From an uncultured Alphaproteobacteria bacterium (GTDB taxonomy: Bacteria > Pseudomonadota > Alphaproteobacteria > Rhizobiales > Beijerinckiaceae): a stretch of DNA of 26,460 bases. Under the pieces are notes generated by a model. The model was not told where the DNA came from. It saw only the letters and a program-made list of their open reading frames with translations, and did not search any database. Where the stretch lies: positions 1-26,460 of the forward strand of contig CALKHP010000054.1 in the NCBI GenBank assembly GCA_937988775.1, given 5' to 3'. Position numbers and translations under genes: made by a program. Shown here piece after piece: positions 8,131-19,000 of the stretch (position 1 is its first letter; each line of letters starts with the position of its first letter).

Positions 8131-8154
8131 AAAGGCCCGCGTGGTTCGCGAGCC
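8131..8154 (-). terminator. intrinsic terminator of the YciE-like gene
   Basis: Read on the minus strand: GGCTCGCG, loop AACCA, CGCGGGCC (eight pairs including one G:U), then TTTG. It lies 12 bases beyond the stop codon of the 8167-8682 gene. The wobble pair forms only in minus-strand RNA, which supports the assigned direction. Confidence 0.6.
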
Positions 8155-8166
8155 CTGTCGGCGGTG

Positions 8167-8682
8167 TCAGGCCGCCTTGGTCTTGCCGCCGGCCATGGCG
8201 CTGCTGTTGACGGATTTTTCGGCGATCCGGCTCAGCAACGCGTCGGCCTTCTTCTCCTCCTGGAGCGTCTGGTCGAGCAGCTTGGCCGCATCCTTGATGC
8301 CGAGTTGCGTCGCCCAGGCCTTGAGCAGCCCATAGCGCGCCATCTCGTAATGCTCGACGGCCTGGCCGCAGCCGATCAGCACGGCGTCACCCGCTTCGGT
8401 ACTGCCGAAATCCTCGAGATATTCTTCCATCTCGGCGGTGATGCCCTGCATCGCTTCGCAGGTCTTGGCGCGCGCCGGCCTGCCGATGATCTCGAACACC
8501 TGCTGCAGGCGCTCGACATGGCCTTCGCTCTCGACGCCATGGGCCTGGAAGGCTTTCTGGAGTTCGGGCGATTTCGCCGCCTTGGCCGATTTCCTGCAGG
8601 CTTTCACGGCCTGCTTCTCGGCCCAGTACATGTCCTTGAGCGTCTCGTAGAATGCGTCGGAAAGCGTCTTTTCCGTAGCCAT
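8167..8682 (-). CDS. YciE/YciF-type (DUF892) ferritin-like protein
   Basis: 171 residues, nearly all helical. The opening TLSDAFYETLKDMYWAEKQA is the typical first helix of the DUF892 family, with the Glu and His residues of a ferritin-like di-iron four-helix bundle spread over the chain (HGVESEGHVERLQQVFE; QAVEHYEMARYG; DQTLQEEKKADALL). Family members are induced by stress (E. coli yciEFG) but their reaction is not settled. The ATG at 8682 is preceded by GGGAG seven bases upstream; the longer frame from 8745 crosses this site and the predicted promoter, so it was rejected. An EcfG-type promoter lies 44-69 bases upstream of the ATG, fitting a general-stress role. Confidence 0.88.
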   Translation of the reverse strand: MATEKTLSDAFYETLKDMYWAEKQAVKACRKSAKAAKSPELQKAFQAHGVESEGHVERLQQVFEIIGRPARAKTCEAMQGITAEMEEYLEDFGSTEAGDAVLIGCGQAVEHYEMARYGLLKAWATQLGIKDAAKLLDQTLQEEKKADALLSRIAEKSVNSSAMAGGKTKAA

Positions 8683-8725
8683 TGAAGTTCTCCCAGGGGG
8701 TGGTGAACCCCCAACCCGAAGGAGC

Positions 8726-8751
8726 AACTGTCGGCGCGACGGCACTGTTCC
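8726..8751 (-). promoter_or_regulatory. candidate EcfG (general stress sigma factor) promoter of the YciE-like gene
   Basis: On the minus strand GGAAC (8751-8747) is followed after 17 bases by AGTT (8729-8726). The known alphaproteobacterial EcfG consensus is GGAAC-N16/17-CGTT, so the -35 element is perfect and the -10 differs only at its first base. The implied transcript start leaves a leader of roughly 35-40 bases ending in a good ribosome-binding site. Confidence 0.65.
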
Positions 8752-8799
8752 ATGGCGATCTTGCGCGATCTCGCGGCGTGTTTTGCGTGAGCCGTGCGC

Positions 8800-9084
8800 T
8801 CAGGGCCCGAGGCGCCGGAGCACGTCGAGCAGCTCGGTGACCTTGCGGCGCTGCTCGTCCTGGTCGCCGGAGGTGATCGCGTGCTCGACGCAATGGGCGA
8901 CGTGATCCTTCAGCACCTCTTCCTCGACCCGTTTCAGCGCGGCGCGAACCGCCGCGATCTGGGTGACGATGTCGATGCAATAGCGGTCCTCGCCGACCAT
9001 GCGGCCGATGCCGCGCACCTGGCCTTCGATGCGGTTCAGGCGTTTCGTACAAGATGCCTTCGTCTCGATCTGCATGCTTGCCAT
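8800..9084 (-). CDS. csoR: copper-sensing repressor, CsoR/FrmR family
   Basis: 94-residue all-helical repressor of the DUF156 family. Counted from the first ATG, Cys36, His61 and Cys65 fall at the Cys-His-Cys positions that bind Cu(I) in Mycobacterium tuberculosis CsoR, and Tyr35 is also shared. Nickel/cobalt RcnR and formaldehyde FrmR have a different residue at the last site, so copper is the best call. Binding of Cu(I) is expected to release the repressor from DNA. It is divergent from a copper ATPase with two matching operators between them. Start uncertain: ATG 9084 has no clear ribosome-binding site and overlaps a predicted -10 box (9082-9087). ATG 9075 (three residues shorter) would sit at about the transcription start, giving a leaderless mRNA. 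Confidence 0.92.
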   Translation of the reverse strand: MASMQIETKASCTKRLNRIEGQVRGIGRMVGEDRYCIDIVTQIAAVRAALKRVEEEVLKDHVAHCVEHAITSGDQDEQRRKVTELLDVLRRLGP

Positions 9085-9110
9085 ATACCCATGGTGGGTA
9101 TAGAAAGCAA
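9082..9110 (-). promoter_or_regulatory. candidate sigma-70 promoter of csoR with operator in the spacer
   Basis: On the minus strand TTGCTT (9110-9105), a 17-base spacer, then TATATG (9087-9082). The first CsoR operator fills most of the spacer and touches the -10 box, an arrangement that would give direct autorepression. The -10 box includes the ATG at 9084. Confidence 0.5.
9084..9102. promoter_or_regulatory. CsoR operator 1 (csoR side)
   Basis: Perfect inverted repeat TATACCC-N5-GGGTATA (9084-9090 and 9096-9102). The ACCC/GGGT core with short AT flanks fits operators described for CsoR-type regulators. It lies at the csoR start and shares its layout with operator 2. Confidence 0.75.
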
Positions 9111-9119
9111 CGCAATTAG

Positions 9120-9136
9120 ATACCCCATGTGGGTAT
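9120..9136. promoter_or_regulatory. CsoR operator 2 (copA side)
   Basis: Inverted repeat ATACCC-N5-GGGTAT (9120-9125 and 9131-9136), with its centre 35 bases from that of operator 1. On each outer side of the pair the sequence reads GGGTATATG toward the gene, so the two sites are mirror placed relative to copA and csoR. It ends 18 bases before the chosen copA ATG. Confidence 0.75.
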
Positions 9137-9154
9137 ATGAAACGGAGCCTGCCA

Positions 9155-11533
<2,379 letters not shown>

Positions 11534-11544
11534 GGGTCCGCCGG

Positions 11545-12252
11545 TCAATCGCAGCGCCAGTCGGCGTCGGTAATGCCGAGCTGGCTCTTCAAGGCGGCCT
11601 GCCCCTTGGGCGTCGCCTGAACGGCGCGCGAGCCCGGAACGCGCCGCAGCCAGCCATGGCCGCACATCGTGCACAGCAGGCGCACGCCGAGCGGCCCGGC
11701 AAGGTGGTGGCTGCGCTCGGTCCAGTCCAGGCATGGCCGTGCGAGGCCGCGCCGCGTGGCCTTGATGGCGGGGACGTCGAGCCCGATGCCAGCGAACCAG
11801 GTCGTGCCGGCCGCGGTCACCGCGAAACGCTGCTCGGGCGCGTCGATGATGTACCGGCGCTCGCGCAGCGCGTTGGTGAGCGCGACGCCGAGCCGGCCCG
11901 CCAGATGATCGTAGCAGCAGCGCGCGTTCCTGAGCGCGCTCGCCTGGGCGGTCGGCGCCTTGCGCCTGACCGGCCCGGTTGGCTGGATGACCGCCAGTGC
12001 CTCGATGGCGTGGGAAACATGGCCGCCGGCGAGGCGATAGTAACGGTGCCGGCCGGCCGTCTCGAGCGCGAGCAGGCCGCCATCGAGCAGCTTGCCGAGA
12101 TGGGAACTGGCCGTCTGCGCCGTGATGCCGGCGGCATAGGCCAGTTCGCCGGCCGGTAGGGCGCGCCCGTCGAGGAGCGCGGTCAATATCGACATCCGGG
12201 CAGGATCGGCGATCAACGACGCGGTGCTCGAGACGTTTGCAGTTTGCGACAT
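11545..12252 (-). CDS. ArsR-family winged-helix regulator with long Cys-containing C-terminal extension
   Basis: 235 residues, about twice the length of classical ArsR proteins. The winged-helix domain is N-terminal (about 8-90): LIADPARMSILTALLDG, AGITAQTASSHLGKLLDGGL as recognition helix-turn-helix, then the wing GRHRYYRLAG. The C-terminal part contains RCCYDHLAGRLGVAL, CLDWTERSHHLAGPLG and CTMCGHGW, with six cysteines in all, motifs I associate with a conserved subgroup of long ArsR-like regulators. AAGGAG stands five bases before the ATG. It is divergent from the MFS-M20-reductase operon and is its likely regulator. The inducer is unknown; the cysteines could bind metal or sense redox state, but this is not shown. 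It converges on copA with 11 bases between stops. Confidence 0.82.
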   Translation of the reverse strand: MSQTANVSSTASLIADPARMSILTALLDGRALPAGELAYAAGITAQTASSHLGKLLDGGLLALETAGRHRYYRLAGGHVSHAIEALAVIQPTGPVRRKAPTAQASALRNARCCYDHLAGRLGVALTNALRERRYIIDAPEQRFAVTAAGTTWFAGIGLDVPAIKATRRGLARPCLDWTERSHHLAGPLGVRLLCTMCGHGWLRRVPGSRAVQATPKGQAALKSQLGITDADWRCD

Positions 12253-12461
12253 GGCGCTCTCCTTGAGCCTCTATATAGGCCGGATTCAGCCGCGATGCTT
12301 CGATGCCGCTCGAAACGTCAGGCTTGATGGCGCCATGGCGTCATGGGCCCGAAATGCCGTGCAACAGGGTGGCGCCAAGGCCGGCCTGTCGATAGTGTAA
12401 CCGCGATTACGGCCCAGGCTTTCCGGTAATCTGCGGCGACGAATGACCTTCCCACCCTTTC
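12253..12461. promoter_or_regulatory. divergent promoter region between the ArsR-like regulator and the MFS operon
   Basis: 209 non-coding bases. Two short perfect palindromes stand out: CTATATAG at 12271-12278 near the regulator start, and ATGGCGCCAT at 12327-12336, overlapped by GCCATGGC at 12332-12339. Either could be an ArsR-type operator; no confident -35/-10 pair was found for the operon side. Confidence 0.35.
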
Positions 12462-13748
12462 ATGAGCGCCAATCGCATGCGCGCTGAGCCCGATGCCGGG
12501 CCGCCGGCCGAGGCGGCGCCGAAGCCGGGCGCAATGCCGCTCTGGGTGCTGGCGCTTTCGACGACGCTCGGCATGCAGACGGTGGCCTCGTTCCTGGACC
12601 AGAGCCTGCCGATCATCGCGCCGCTGCTGACGGCGGGAGCGGGCATCGCGCCCGAGCGTATCGGCAATATCTCCTCGCTGAATTCGCTCGGCACCGTGCT
12701 GTTCCTGCTGTTCGGCGGGCCGATCCTGGCGCGTTTCGGGCCGATCCGCATGTTGCAGGCCGGCGCGCTGATGGCGGTGTGCGGCCTCGCCGTCGCCTCG
12801 ACCGGTTGGTGGCCGACGCTGATCGGCGCGGCGCTGGTGATGGGCGCCGGCTACGGCCCCTCGCCGCCGGCCGGCAGCCGCATCCTGGCCGCGACCGCGC
12901 CGCCCCGGCATCGCACGCTGATCTTCTCGATCAAGCAGGCCGGCGCGCCGTTCGGCGGCGCGCTTGCCGGGCTGATCCTCGCGCCGGCCGCCGCCCATTG
13001 GGGTTGGCCGGCGGCGCTTGCCGTCGCCATGGCGATCGGGCTCGGCGCGGCGGCGCTTATCGCGCCGGCCCGGCAGCGCCTCGACATCGAGCGCGAGCCC
13101 GAGCGGCCGATCGGGCCGCGCGAACTGTTCGACCCGCGCAAGGTCGCCGCCCCTTTCGCGCTGCTGCGCGGCAATCCGGTGCTGCTGTCGATCACCGGGC
13201 TCGCCTTCTCCTTCGCGGTGGTGCAGGGCTCGCTATTCTCGTTTTCCGTGACCTACCTCGCGACCGACAGGCACATGGCGCTGGCGACAGCCGGCTTCGC
13301 TTATGCCGCGATGCAGTTTTCCGGCGTGTTCGCGCGCATCCTGCTCGGCTGGCTCGCCGACCGCACCGGCCGCCCGGCGCATAATCTCACCGTGCAGGCC
13401 TTCCTCGCCGCCGCCATGGTCGTCGCCTATGGCTTCCTGCCCAATGGCGTGGCGTTGCTGCCGGCGGCCGCCATCGGCGCGGCGACCGGCTTTTTCGCGG
13501 CAAGCTGGAACGGCATCTACCTGGCCGAGATCGCCCGTCTCTCGCCGCCGGCGCGCATCGCCGAGGCGACGGCGAGCAGCACGGTGGTGGTGTTCCTGGG
13601 TTACGTTTCCGGGCCGTCGATCTTTTCGTTGCTCGTGACGTGGTCGGGGGAATATCGGTTGCCATTCATGGTCGTCGCCGCGCAACTTGCGCTGATGGCC
13701 GTGGTGCAGGCGGCAATCCTGATCCGCAGGACGCAAGCGCGCCATTGA
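12462..13748 (+). CDS. major facilitator superfamily (MFS) transporter
   Basis: 428 residues with about twelve hydrophobic segments. The first helix follows a polar 24-residue leader (PLWVLALSTTLGMQ). The loop after helix 2 carries GGPILARFGPIRMLQ, a variant of the MFS motif A, and its repeat in the second half is LGWLADRTGRPAHN. A charged central loop (ARQRLDIEREPERPIGPREL) splits the two six-helix halves. The ATG at 12462 has no strong ribosome-binding site; ATG 12477 is an alternative. It is first in an operon with an M20 amidohydrolase (18 bases to its ATG) and a reductase, suggesting import of an amide-linked or related organic acid, though export cannot be excluded. Substrate not recognisable. 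Confidence 0.88.
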   Translation: MSANRMRAEPDAGPPAEAAPKPGAMPLWVLALSTTLGMQTVASFLDQSLPIIAPLLTAGAGIAPERIGNISSLNSLGTVLFLLFGGPILARFGPIRMLQAGALMAVCGLAVASTGWWPTLIGAALVMGAGYGPSPPAGSRILAATAPPRHRTLIFSIKQAGAPFGGALAGLILAPAAAHWGWPAALAVAMAIGLGAAALIAPARQRLDIEREPERPIGPRELFDPRKVAAPFALLRGNPVLLSITGLAFSFAVVQGSLFSFSVTYLATDRHMALATAGFAYAAMQFSGVFARILLGWLADRTGRPAHNLTVQAFLAAAMVVAYGFLPNGVALLPAAAIGAATGFFAASWNGIYLAEIARLSPPARIAEATASSTVVVFLGYVSGPSIFSLLVTWSGEYRLPFMVVAAQLALMAVVQAAILIRRTQARH

Positions 13749-13766
13749 AGCCCCGAGGAGTTGACC

Positions 13767-14975
13767 ATGCAGGATGACCTGAAGCCCTGGCTCGATGCGC
13801 ATCACGCCGAGTTCACCGCCATACGGCGCGATATCCATGCCCATCCGGAACTGGGCATGGAAGAAGCGCGCACCTCGGCGCTCGTCGCCGAGAAGCTGCG
13901 CGGCTGGGGCGTCGAGGTGGTGGAGAAGGTCGGCCATACCGGCGTCGTCGGCATCATCCGCGGCAAGCGCCCCGGCCAGCGCGCCATCGGGCTGCGCGCC
14001 GACATGGACGCGCTCGCCATCCACGAGCAGACCGGCCGGTCCTACGCCTCGAAACATGACGGCAAGATGCATGCCTGCGGCCATGACGGCCACACCACCA
14101 TGCTGCTCGGCGCGGCGCGCTACCTGGCGGAAAACCCTGATTTCGGCGGCACGCTGCACCTGATCTTCCAGCCGGCCGAGGAGGGCAGGGGCGGCGCGCT
14201 CGCCATGCTGGCGGACGGGCTGTTCGAGCGCTTTCCGTGCGATGCGATCTATGGGCTGCATAACAGCCCGGGCATGCCGGTCGGCACCTTCGCGACCTGC
14301 GTCGGGCCGATGCTCGCCGCCGCCGACCATTGGCACGTGACGTTTCGCGGCCCCGGCGGCCATGGCGGCGCGGCGCCGCATCTGGCCATGGACATCACCT
14401 ATGCGCAGGCGCATTTCGTGCTCGGCCTGCAAGGCATCGTCGGGCGCAACGTGCCGCCGCTCGACACGGCGGTGATCAGCGTCGGCCATATCGCCGGCGG
14501 CGCGCTGGAATCATGCAACGTCATCCCGTCCGAACTGGTCGTCGGCGGCACGGCGCGCAGCTATGCGCCGGAGGTGCGCGACCTGATCGAGCGCCGTATC
14601 GCCGAACTCGCCGAGCTGACGGCGCGGAGCTGGGGCTGCACGGCCGAATGCCATTACGAGCGCGGCCCGCGCGCGCTGATCAACAAGGCCGAGCAGGTCG
14701 AGGTCGGCCTTGCCGCGGCGCGAGCGGCGGTCGGCGCCGACAGCGTCAAGGACCGGCTGCGCCCGACGACGGGCGGCGAGGACTTCGCCGAAATGATGCA
14801 TGTGCGCCCCGGCGCCTTCATGCGCATCGGCAATGGCGTCGCCGCCGACGGCAGCTTCCATGGCCTGCATACGCCGAAATTCGATTTCAACGACGCCATC
14901 ATTCCCGATGGCATCAGCTACTGGGTCAATGTCGTCGACCAGGAACTGGGCTCCGGCTGGAAGCAACCGGCCTGA
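13767..14975 (+). CDS. M20-family amidohydrolase (hippurate / N-acyl-amino-acid hydrolase type)
   Basis: 402-residue cytoplasmic metallo-hydrolase that cleaves amide bonds of N-acyl or N-aroyl amino acids. The opening IRRDIHAHPELGMEE is typical of the HipO/IAA-amino-acid hydrolase group. Metal-site motifs are MHACGHDGH (H102, C104, H106), QPAEEGRGGA with the Glu pair, IYGLHNSPGMPVG, and SFHGLHTPKFDFND near the C-terminus. LRADMDALAI carries the conserved Asp. The dimerisation (lid) domain lies between, with the GPGGHGGAAPH segment and SCNVIP. The ATG at 13767 has GAGGAG six bases upstream; a TTG at 13761 is unlikely. It lies between the MFS transporter and the ketopantoate-reductase-like gene, so it probably acts on the compound carried by the transporter. 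Confidence 0.9.
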   Translation: MQDDLKPWLDAHHAEFTAIRRDIHAHPELGMEEARTSALVAEKLRGWGVEVVEKVGHTGVVGIIRGKRPGQRAIGLRADMDALAIHEQTGRSYASKHDGKMHACGHDGHTTMLLGAARYLAENPDFGGTLHLIFQPAEEGRGGALAMLADGLFERFPCDAIYGLHNSPGMPVGTFATCVGPMLAAADHWHVTFRGPGGHGGAAPHLAMDITYAQAHFVLGLQGIVGRNVPPLDTAVISVGHIAGGALESCNVIPSELVVGGTARSYAPEVRDLIERRIAELAELTARSWGCTAECHYERGPRALINKAEQVEVGLAAARAAVGADSVKDRLRPTTGGEDFAEMMHVRPGAFMRIGNGVAADGSFHGLHTPKFDFNDAIIPDGISYWVNVVDQELGSGWKQPA

Positions 14976-15017
14976 GGCCATCGGGCAAACGCGATGATCG
15001 GAACAGGAGACAAGTTC

Positions 15018-16037
15018 ATGCCGGACCGGATTTTGATTTGGGGCGCGGGCGCTATCGGCGGCACGGTCGGCGCGTTTCTGAAACGGGCGGGCCACGACGT
15101 GACCTTCGTCGATATCGAGGCCGGCCACGTTGCGGCGATCCGCGATCCCGGGCGCGGTCTGAGCATTACCGGCCCGGTCGAGGCGATCACCGTCACGGCG
15201 CCCGCTTTCACGCCGGACGAGGTTTCGGGCAACTGGCAGCATGTCTATCTGTGCGTGAAGGCCCAGCATACCGAGGCGGCGGCCGCGGCGCTGAAACCGC
15301 ATCTGAGCGCCGACGGCTACGTGCTCTCGCTGCAAAACGGGTTGTGCGAGGAGATCATCGCCGGCGTCGTCGGCAAGGAGCGCACCGTCGGCGCCTTCAT
15401 CAATTTCGGCGCCGACTGGCACGGGCCGGGCGAGATCCTCTACGGCAATCGCGGAGCCTTCGTGATCGGCGAGCTGGACGGGCGCATCAGCGATCGGCTC
15501 AAGGCCCTGCACGCCGTGGTCAGGGATTTCGAGCCCGACGCGATCATGACCGAAGACATCCAGTCCTATCTCTGGGGCAAGCTCGGCTATGGCGCGATGC
15601 TGTTCGCGCAGGCGCTCGGCCAGCTCGGCATCGCCGATTGCCTGGAACGGCCCGAACTCCTGCCGCTGTGGCGCAAGCTCGCCGGCGAGCCGAATGCGGT
15701 CGCAGCTAAACTCGGCATCCGGCCGCGCGGCTTCAACGGCTACGATCCCGCCGCCTTCATGCCCGGCGCGAGCGAGGAAGACGCGCGGAAATCGGTGGCG
15801 GCCATGGTCGCCTTCAATCGTCCCAATGCCAAGACGCATTCGGGCATCTGGCGCGATCTCGCCGTGCGCAAGCGCCGCACCGAGGTCGATGTCCAGATCA
15901 AGCCGATCGTCACCACCGGCGCGCGTCTCGGCGTCGCCTGCCCGGCCACCGCCAAGCTGGTCGCGATGATCCATGAGATCGAGGACGGCAAGCGGGCGAT
16001 GGTGGACGACAACCTGCTCGAGCTTGCCCGCGCCTGA
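15018..16037 (+). CDS. ketopantoate reductase (PanE/ApbA) family protein, substrate probably different
   Basis: 339-residue NAD(P)-dependent reductase. The N-terminal Rossmann fold has ILIWGAGAIGG (residues 5-15), then YLCVKAQHT and SLQNGLCEE, the usual family landmarks. The C-terminal helical domain has the catalytic-type Lys188 in YLWGKLGYGAML and RRTEVDVQIKP followed by GVACPATAKLV, matching the E. coli PanE HTEIDYING region. However the two Asn residues that bind ketopantoate in E. coli PanE (Lys+4 and Lys+8) are Gly and Phe here. A different 2-oxo or 2-hydroxy acid is therefore likely. ATG 15018 has AGGAGA seven bases upstream; ATG 14994 is less good. It is third in the operon with the MFS transporter and M20 hydrolase, 42 bases after the latter, supporting a catabolic role over pantothenate synthesis. 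Confidence 0.82.
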   Translation: MPDRILIWGAGAIGGTVGAFLKRAGHDVTFVDIEAGHVAAIRDPGRGLSITGPVEAITVTAPAFTPDEVSGNWQHVYLCVKAQHTEAAAAALKPHLSADGYVLSLQNGLCEEIIAGVVGKERTVGAFINFGADWHGPGEILYGNRGAFVIGELDGRISDRLKALHAVVRDFEPDAIMTEDIQSYLWGKLGYGAMLFAQALGQLGIADCLERPELLPLWRKLAGEPNAVAAKLGIRPRGFNGYDPAAFMPGASEEDARKSVAAMVAFNRPNAKTHSGIWRDLAVRKRRTEVDVQIKPIVTTGARLGVACPATAKLVAMIHEIEDGKRAMVDDNLLELARA

Positions 16038-16069
16038 GCGCGGCGCCCGCCGGCACGGGTGGGCCGCGA

Positions 16070-19000
16070 CTATTCGGCCGCGTGCCGGGTCCGGAGCTTG
16101 TCGCCTGGCTCAGGATCGGCGAGGGCTTCCGGCGCCTTGCGGCGATGCTTGCCGGACACGAAATCCGACAGTTGGTCGAGATAGAGATAGACCACCGGCG
16201 TCGTGAACAGCGTCAGCACTTGGCTGACGAGCAGGCCGCCGACCATGGTGTAGCCGAGCGGCTGGCGGATTTCCGCGCCGGTGCCGGTGCCGAGCATCAG
16301 CGGCACGCCGCCGAGCATGGCCGCCATCGTCGTCATCAGGATCGGCCGGAAGCGCAGCATGGCGGCGCGCCGGATCGCGGCCTCGCTGGACAGCCCGCCG
16401 TCGCGCTCGGCGACGATGGCGAAATCGACCAGCATGATGCCGTTCTTCTTGACGATGCCGATCAAGAGAATGATGCCGATCAGCGCGATCAGGCTGAAAT
16501 CGTAGTGGAAGAGCAGCAGCGTCGCCAGCGCCCCGACGCCCGCCGAGGGCAGGGTCGAGAGGATGGTGAGCGGGTGGATATAGCTTTCATAAAGAATGCC
16601 GAGGATCAGGTAGACCACCACCAGCGCGGCCAGGATCAGCAGCGGCACCGTGGCGAGCGATTGCTGGAAGGCCTGCGCATTGCCCTGGAACGAGGTCACC
16701 AGCGTCTGCGGCACGCCGAGATCGGCCTTGGCCTTCTCGACGGCATCGGTGGCCTGGCCGAGCGCCACGCCCGGCCCGAGGTTGAAGCTGATGGTGATGG
16801 CCGGGAACTGGCCCTGATGGCTGATCGAGAGCGGCTGGATCGGCACCGTGGTCCAGCGCGCCAGGGCCGAGAGCGGCACTTCGGCGCCGGTGGTCGGCGA
16901 TTTGATGTAGATCTTGCCGAGACTGTCGATGTTGTCCCGGAATGCGGGCAGCACCTCCATCACGACGTGATAGCTGTTGAGCTGGGTGAAATATTGCGCG
17001 ATCTGGCGCTGGCCGAAGGCATCGTAGAGCGTGTCGTCGACCAGTTGCGGCGAGATGCCGAAACGCGCCGCATTGTCACGGTCGATCGACAGGGTCAGCG
17101 TGGTGCCCTCGCTCTGCTGGTCGGTGGCGACGTCGCGTAGCTCCGGCAGCGATTGCAGCTTGGCGAGCACCTTGGGCGCCCAGCTGTTCAATTCGGCGAG
17201 ATTGCCGTCCTGCAGCGTGAATTCGAACTCGGTGCGCGAGGTGCGGCCGCCGACGCGGACATCCTGCGCCGCCTGCAGGAACAGGCGGGCGCCTTCGACC
17301 TTGTCGAGTTTGGGGCGCAGCCTGGCGATGATCTGGAAAGCGTCCGCCCGGCGCTGGTCGCGCGGCTTCAGCGTGATGAACATGCGGCCCGAATTGAGGG
17401 CGTTCGAGCCGCCGATCGACATCGCCACGCTGGCGACGTCCGGGTCGGCCTGGACGATGGCGCCGAGCGCTTCCTGGTGGCGCTCCATGGCCTTGAAGGA
17501 CACATCCTGCGCCGCCTCCGAGATGCCGATGATCAGGCCGGTATCCTGCTGCGGGAAGAAGCCCTTCGGAATGATCATGAACAGATAGACCGAGAGCGCC
17601 AGCGTGGCGAAGAACACGCATAGCGTGATGAAGCGATAATGCAGCACGATGTCGAGCCCGCGCCCGTAGGCGCTGAGCAGGCCATCGAAGCCGCGCTCGC
17701 TCAGCTTGCAGAGGCGGCCATGCCTGACGGCGCCGCGCGGCCGCAGGAAGCGCGAGGCCATCATCGGCGTCAGGGTCAGCGAGACGAAGGCCGAAATGGC
17801 GATCGTCATCGCCAGCGTGACGGCGAATTCGCGGAACAGGCGGCCGATAATGCCGCCCATCAGCAGGAGCGGGATCAGCACCGCGATCAGCGAAATGCTG
17901 ATCGACAGGATGGTGAAGCCGATTTCGCCGGCGCCCTTCATGGCGGCATCGAACGGGCGCAAGCCCTGCTCGAGATAGCGGGTGATGTTCTCGAGCATGA
18001 CGATGGCGTCGTCGACCACGAAGCCGACGGCGATGGTCAGCGCCATCAGCGACAGGTTGTCGAGCGTGTAGCCGACCGCCCACATCAGCGCGCAGGTGCC
18101 GAGCAGCGCCAGCGGCACCGTGACGCTCGGGATGAAGGTCGCCCACAGGCTGCGCAGGAAGATGAAGATCACCATCACCACCAGGACGATGGTCAGCAGC
18201 AGCGTATATTGCACGTCCTTGACCGAGGCCCGGATGGTCTGGGTGCGGTCGCTGAGCGTCGAGACCTTGATCGCCGGCGGCAGCGCGGCGGTGAGGCGGG
18301 GCAGGGCGGCGTTGATCTTGTCGACAGTGTCGATGACGTTGACGCCCGGCTGCTTGAAAATCACCAGGAACACGCCGCGCTTGCCGTTGGCCCAGGCGGC
18401 CTGGGTGTTATCCTCGGCACCGGCCACCGCGCGGCCGATATCGCGCACGCGCAACGGCGCTCCGTTGCTGTAGGACAGGATGACGTCGTTCCAGTCCTTG
18501 GCGGCGGTAAGCTGGTCGTTGGCGTAGATGGTGTAGTTGCGGCTGGCACCGTCGAAATTGCCCTTCGGGCTGTTGACGGTGACGACCGAGAGCTGGCTGC
18601 GCACATCCTCCAGCGACAGGCCCTTGGCGACGAGCTTGGCCGGGTCGATCTGCACGCGGATCGCCGGTTTCTGCTGGCCGCCGATCAGCACCTGCGCGAC
18701 GCCGGAAATCTGGCTGATCTGCTGGGCGAGCTGGGTGTCGACGGCATCGTCGACCTCGGTCAGGGGCAGGGTGTCGGACACGGCCGAGAGCAGCAGGATG
18801 GGCGAATCGGCCGGGTTGACCTTGCGATAGGTCGGCGGGCTCGGCAGGTTCTTCGGCAACTGGCCGCCGGCGGCGTTGATCGCGGCCTGGACGTCGTTGG
18901 CGGCGGCATCGATGCTGCGGTTGAGATCGAACTGGATGACGATGGTGGTGGCGCCGAGGAAGCTGTTCGAGGTCATCTGGGCGACGCCCGGAATCTGCGC

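Noticed and set aside
6950..8335. Plus-strand open frame of 461 codons across the stress cluster
   Set aside because: It spans several minus-strand genes and their intergenic regions, which a real gene would not; no recognisable domain.
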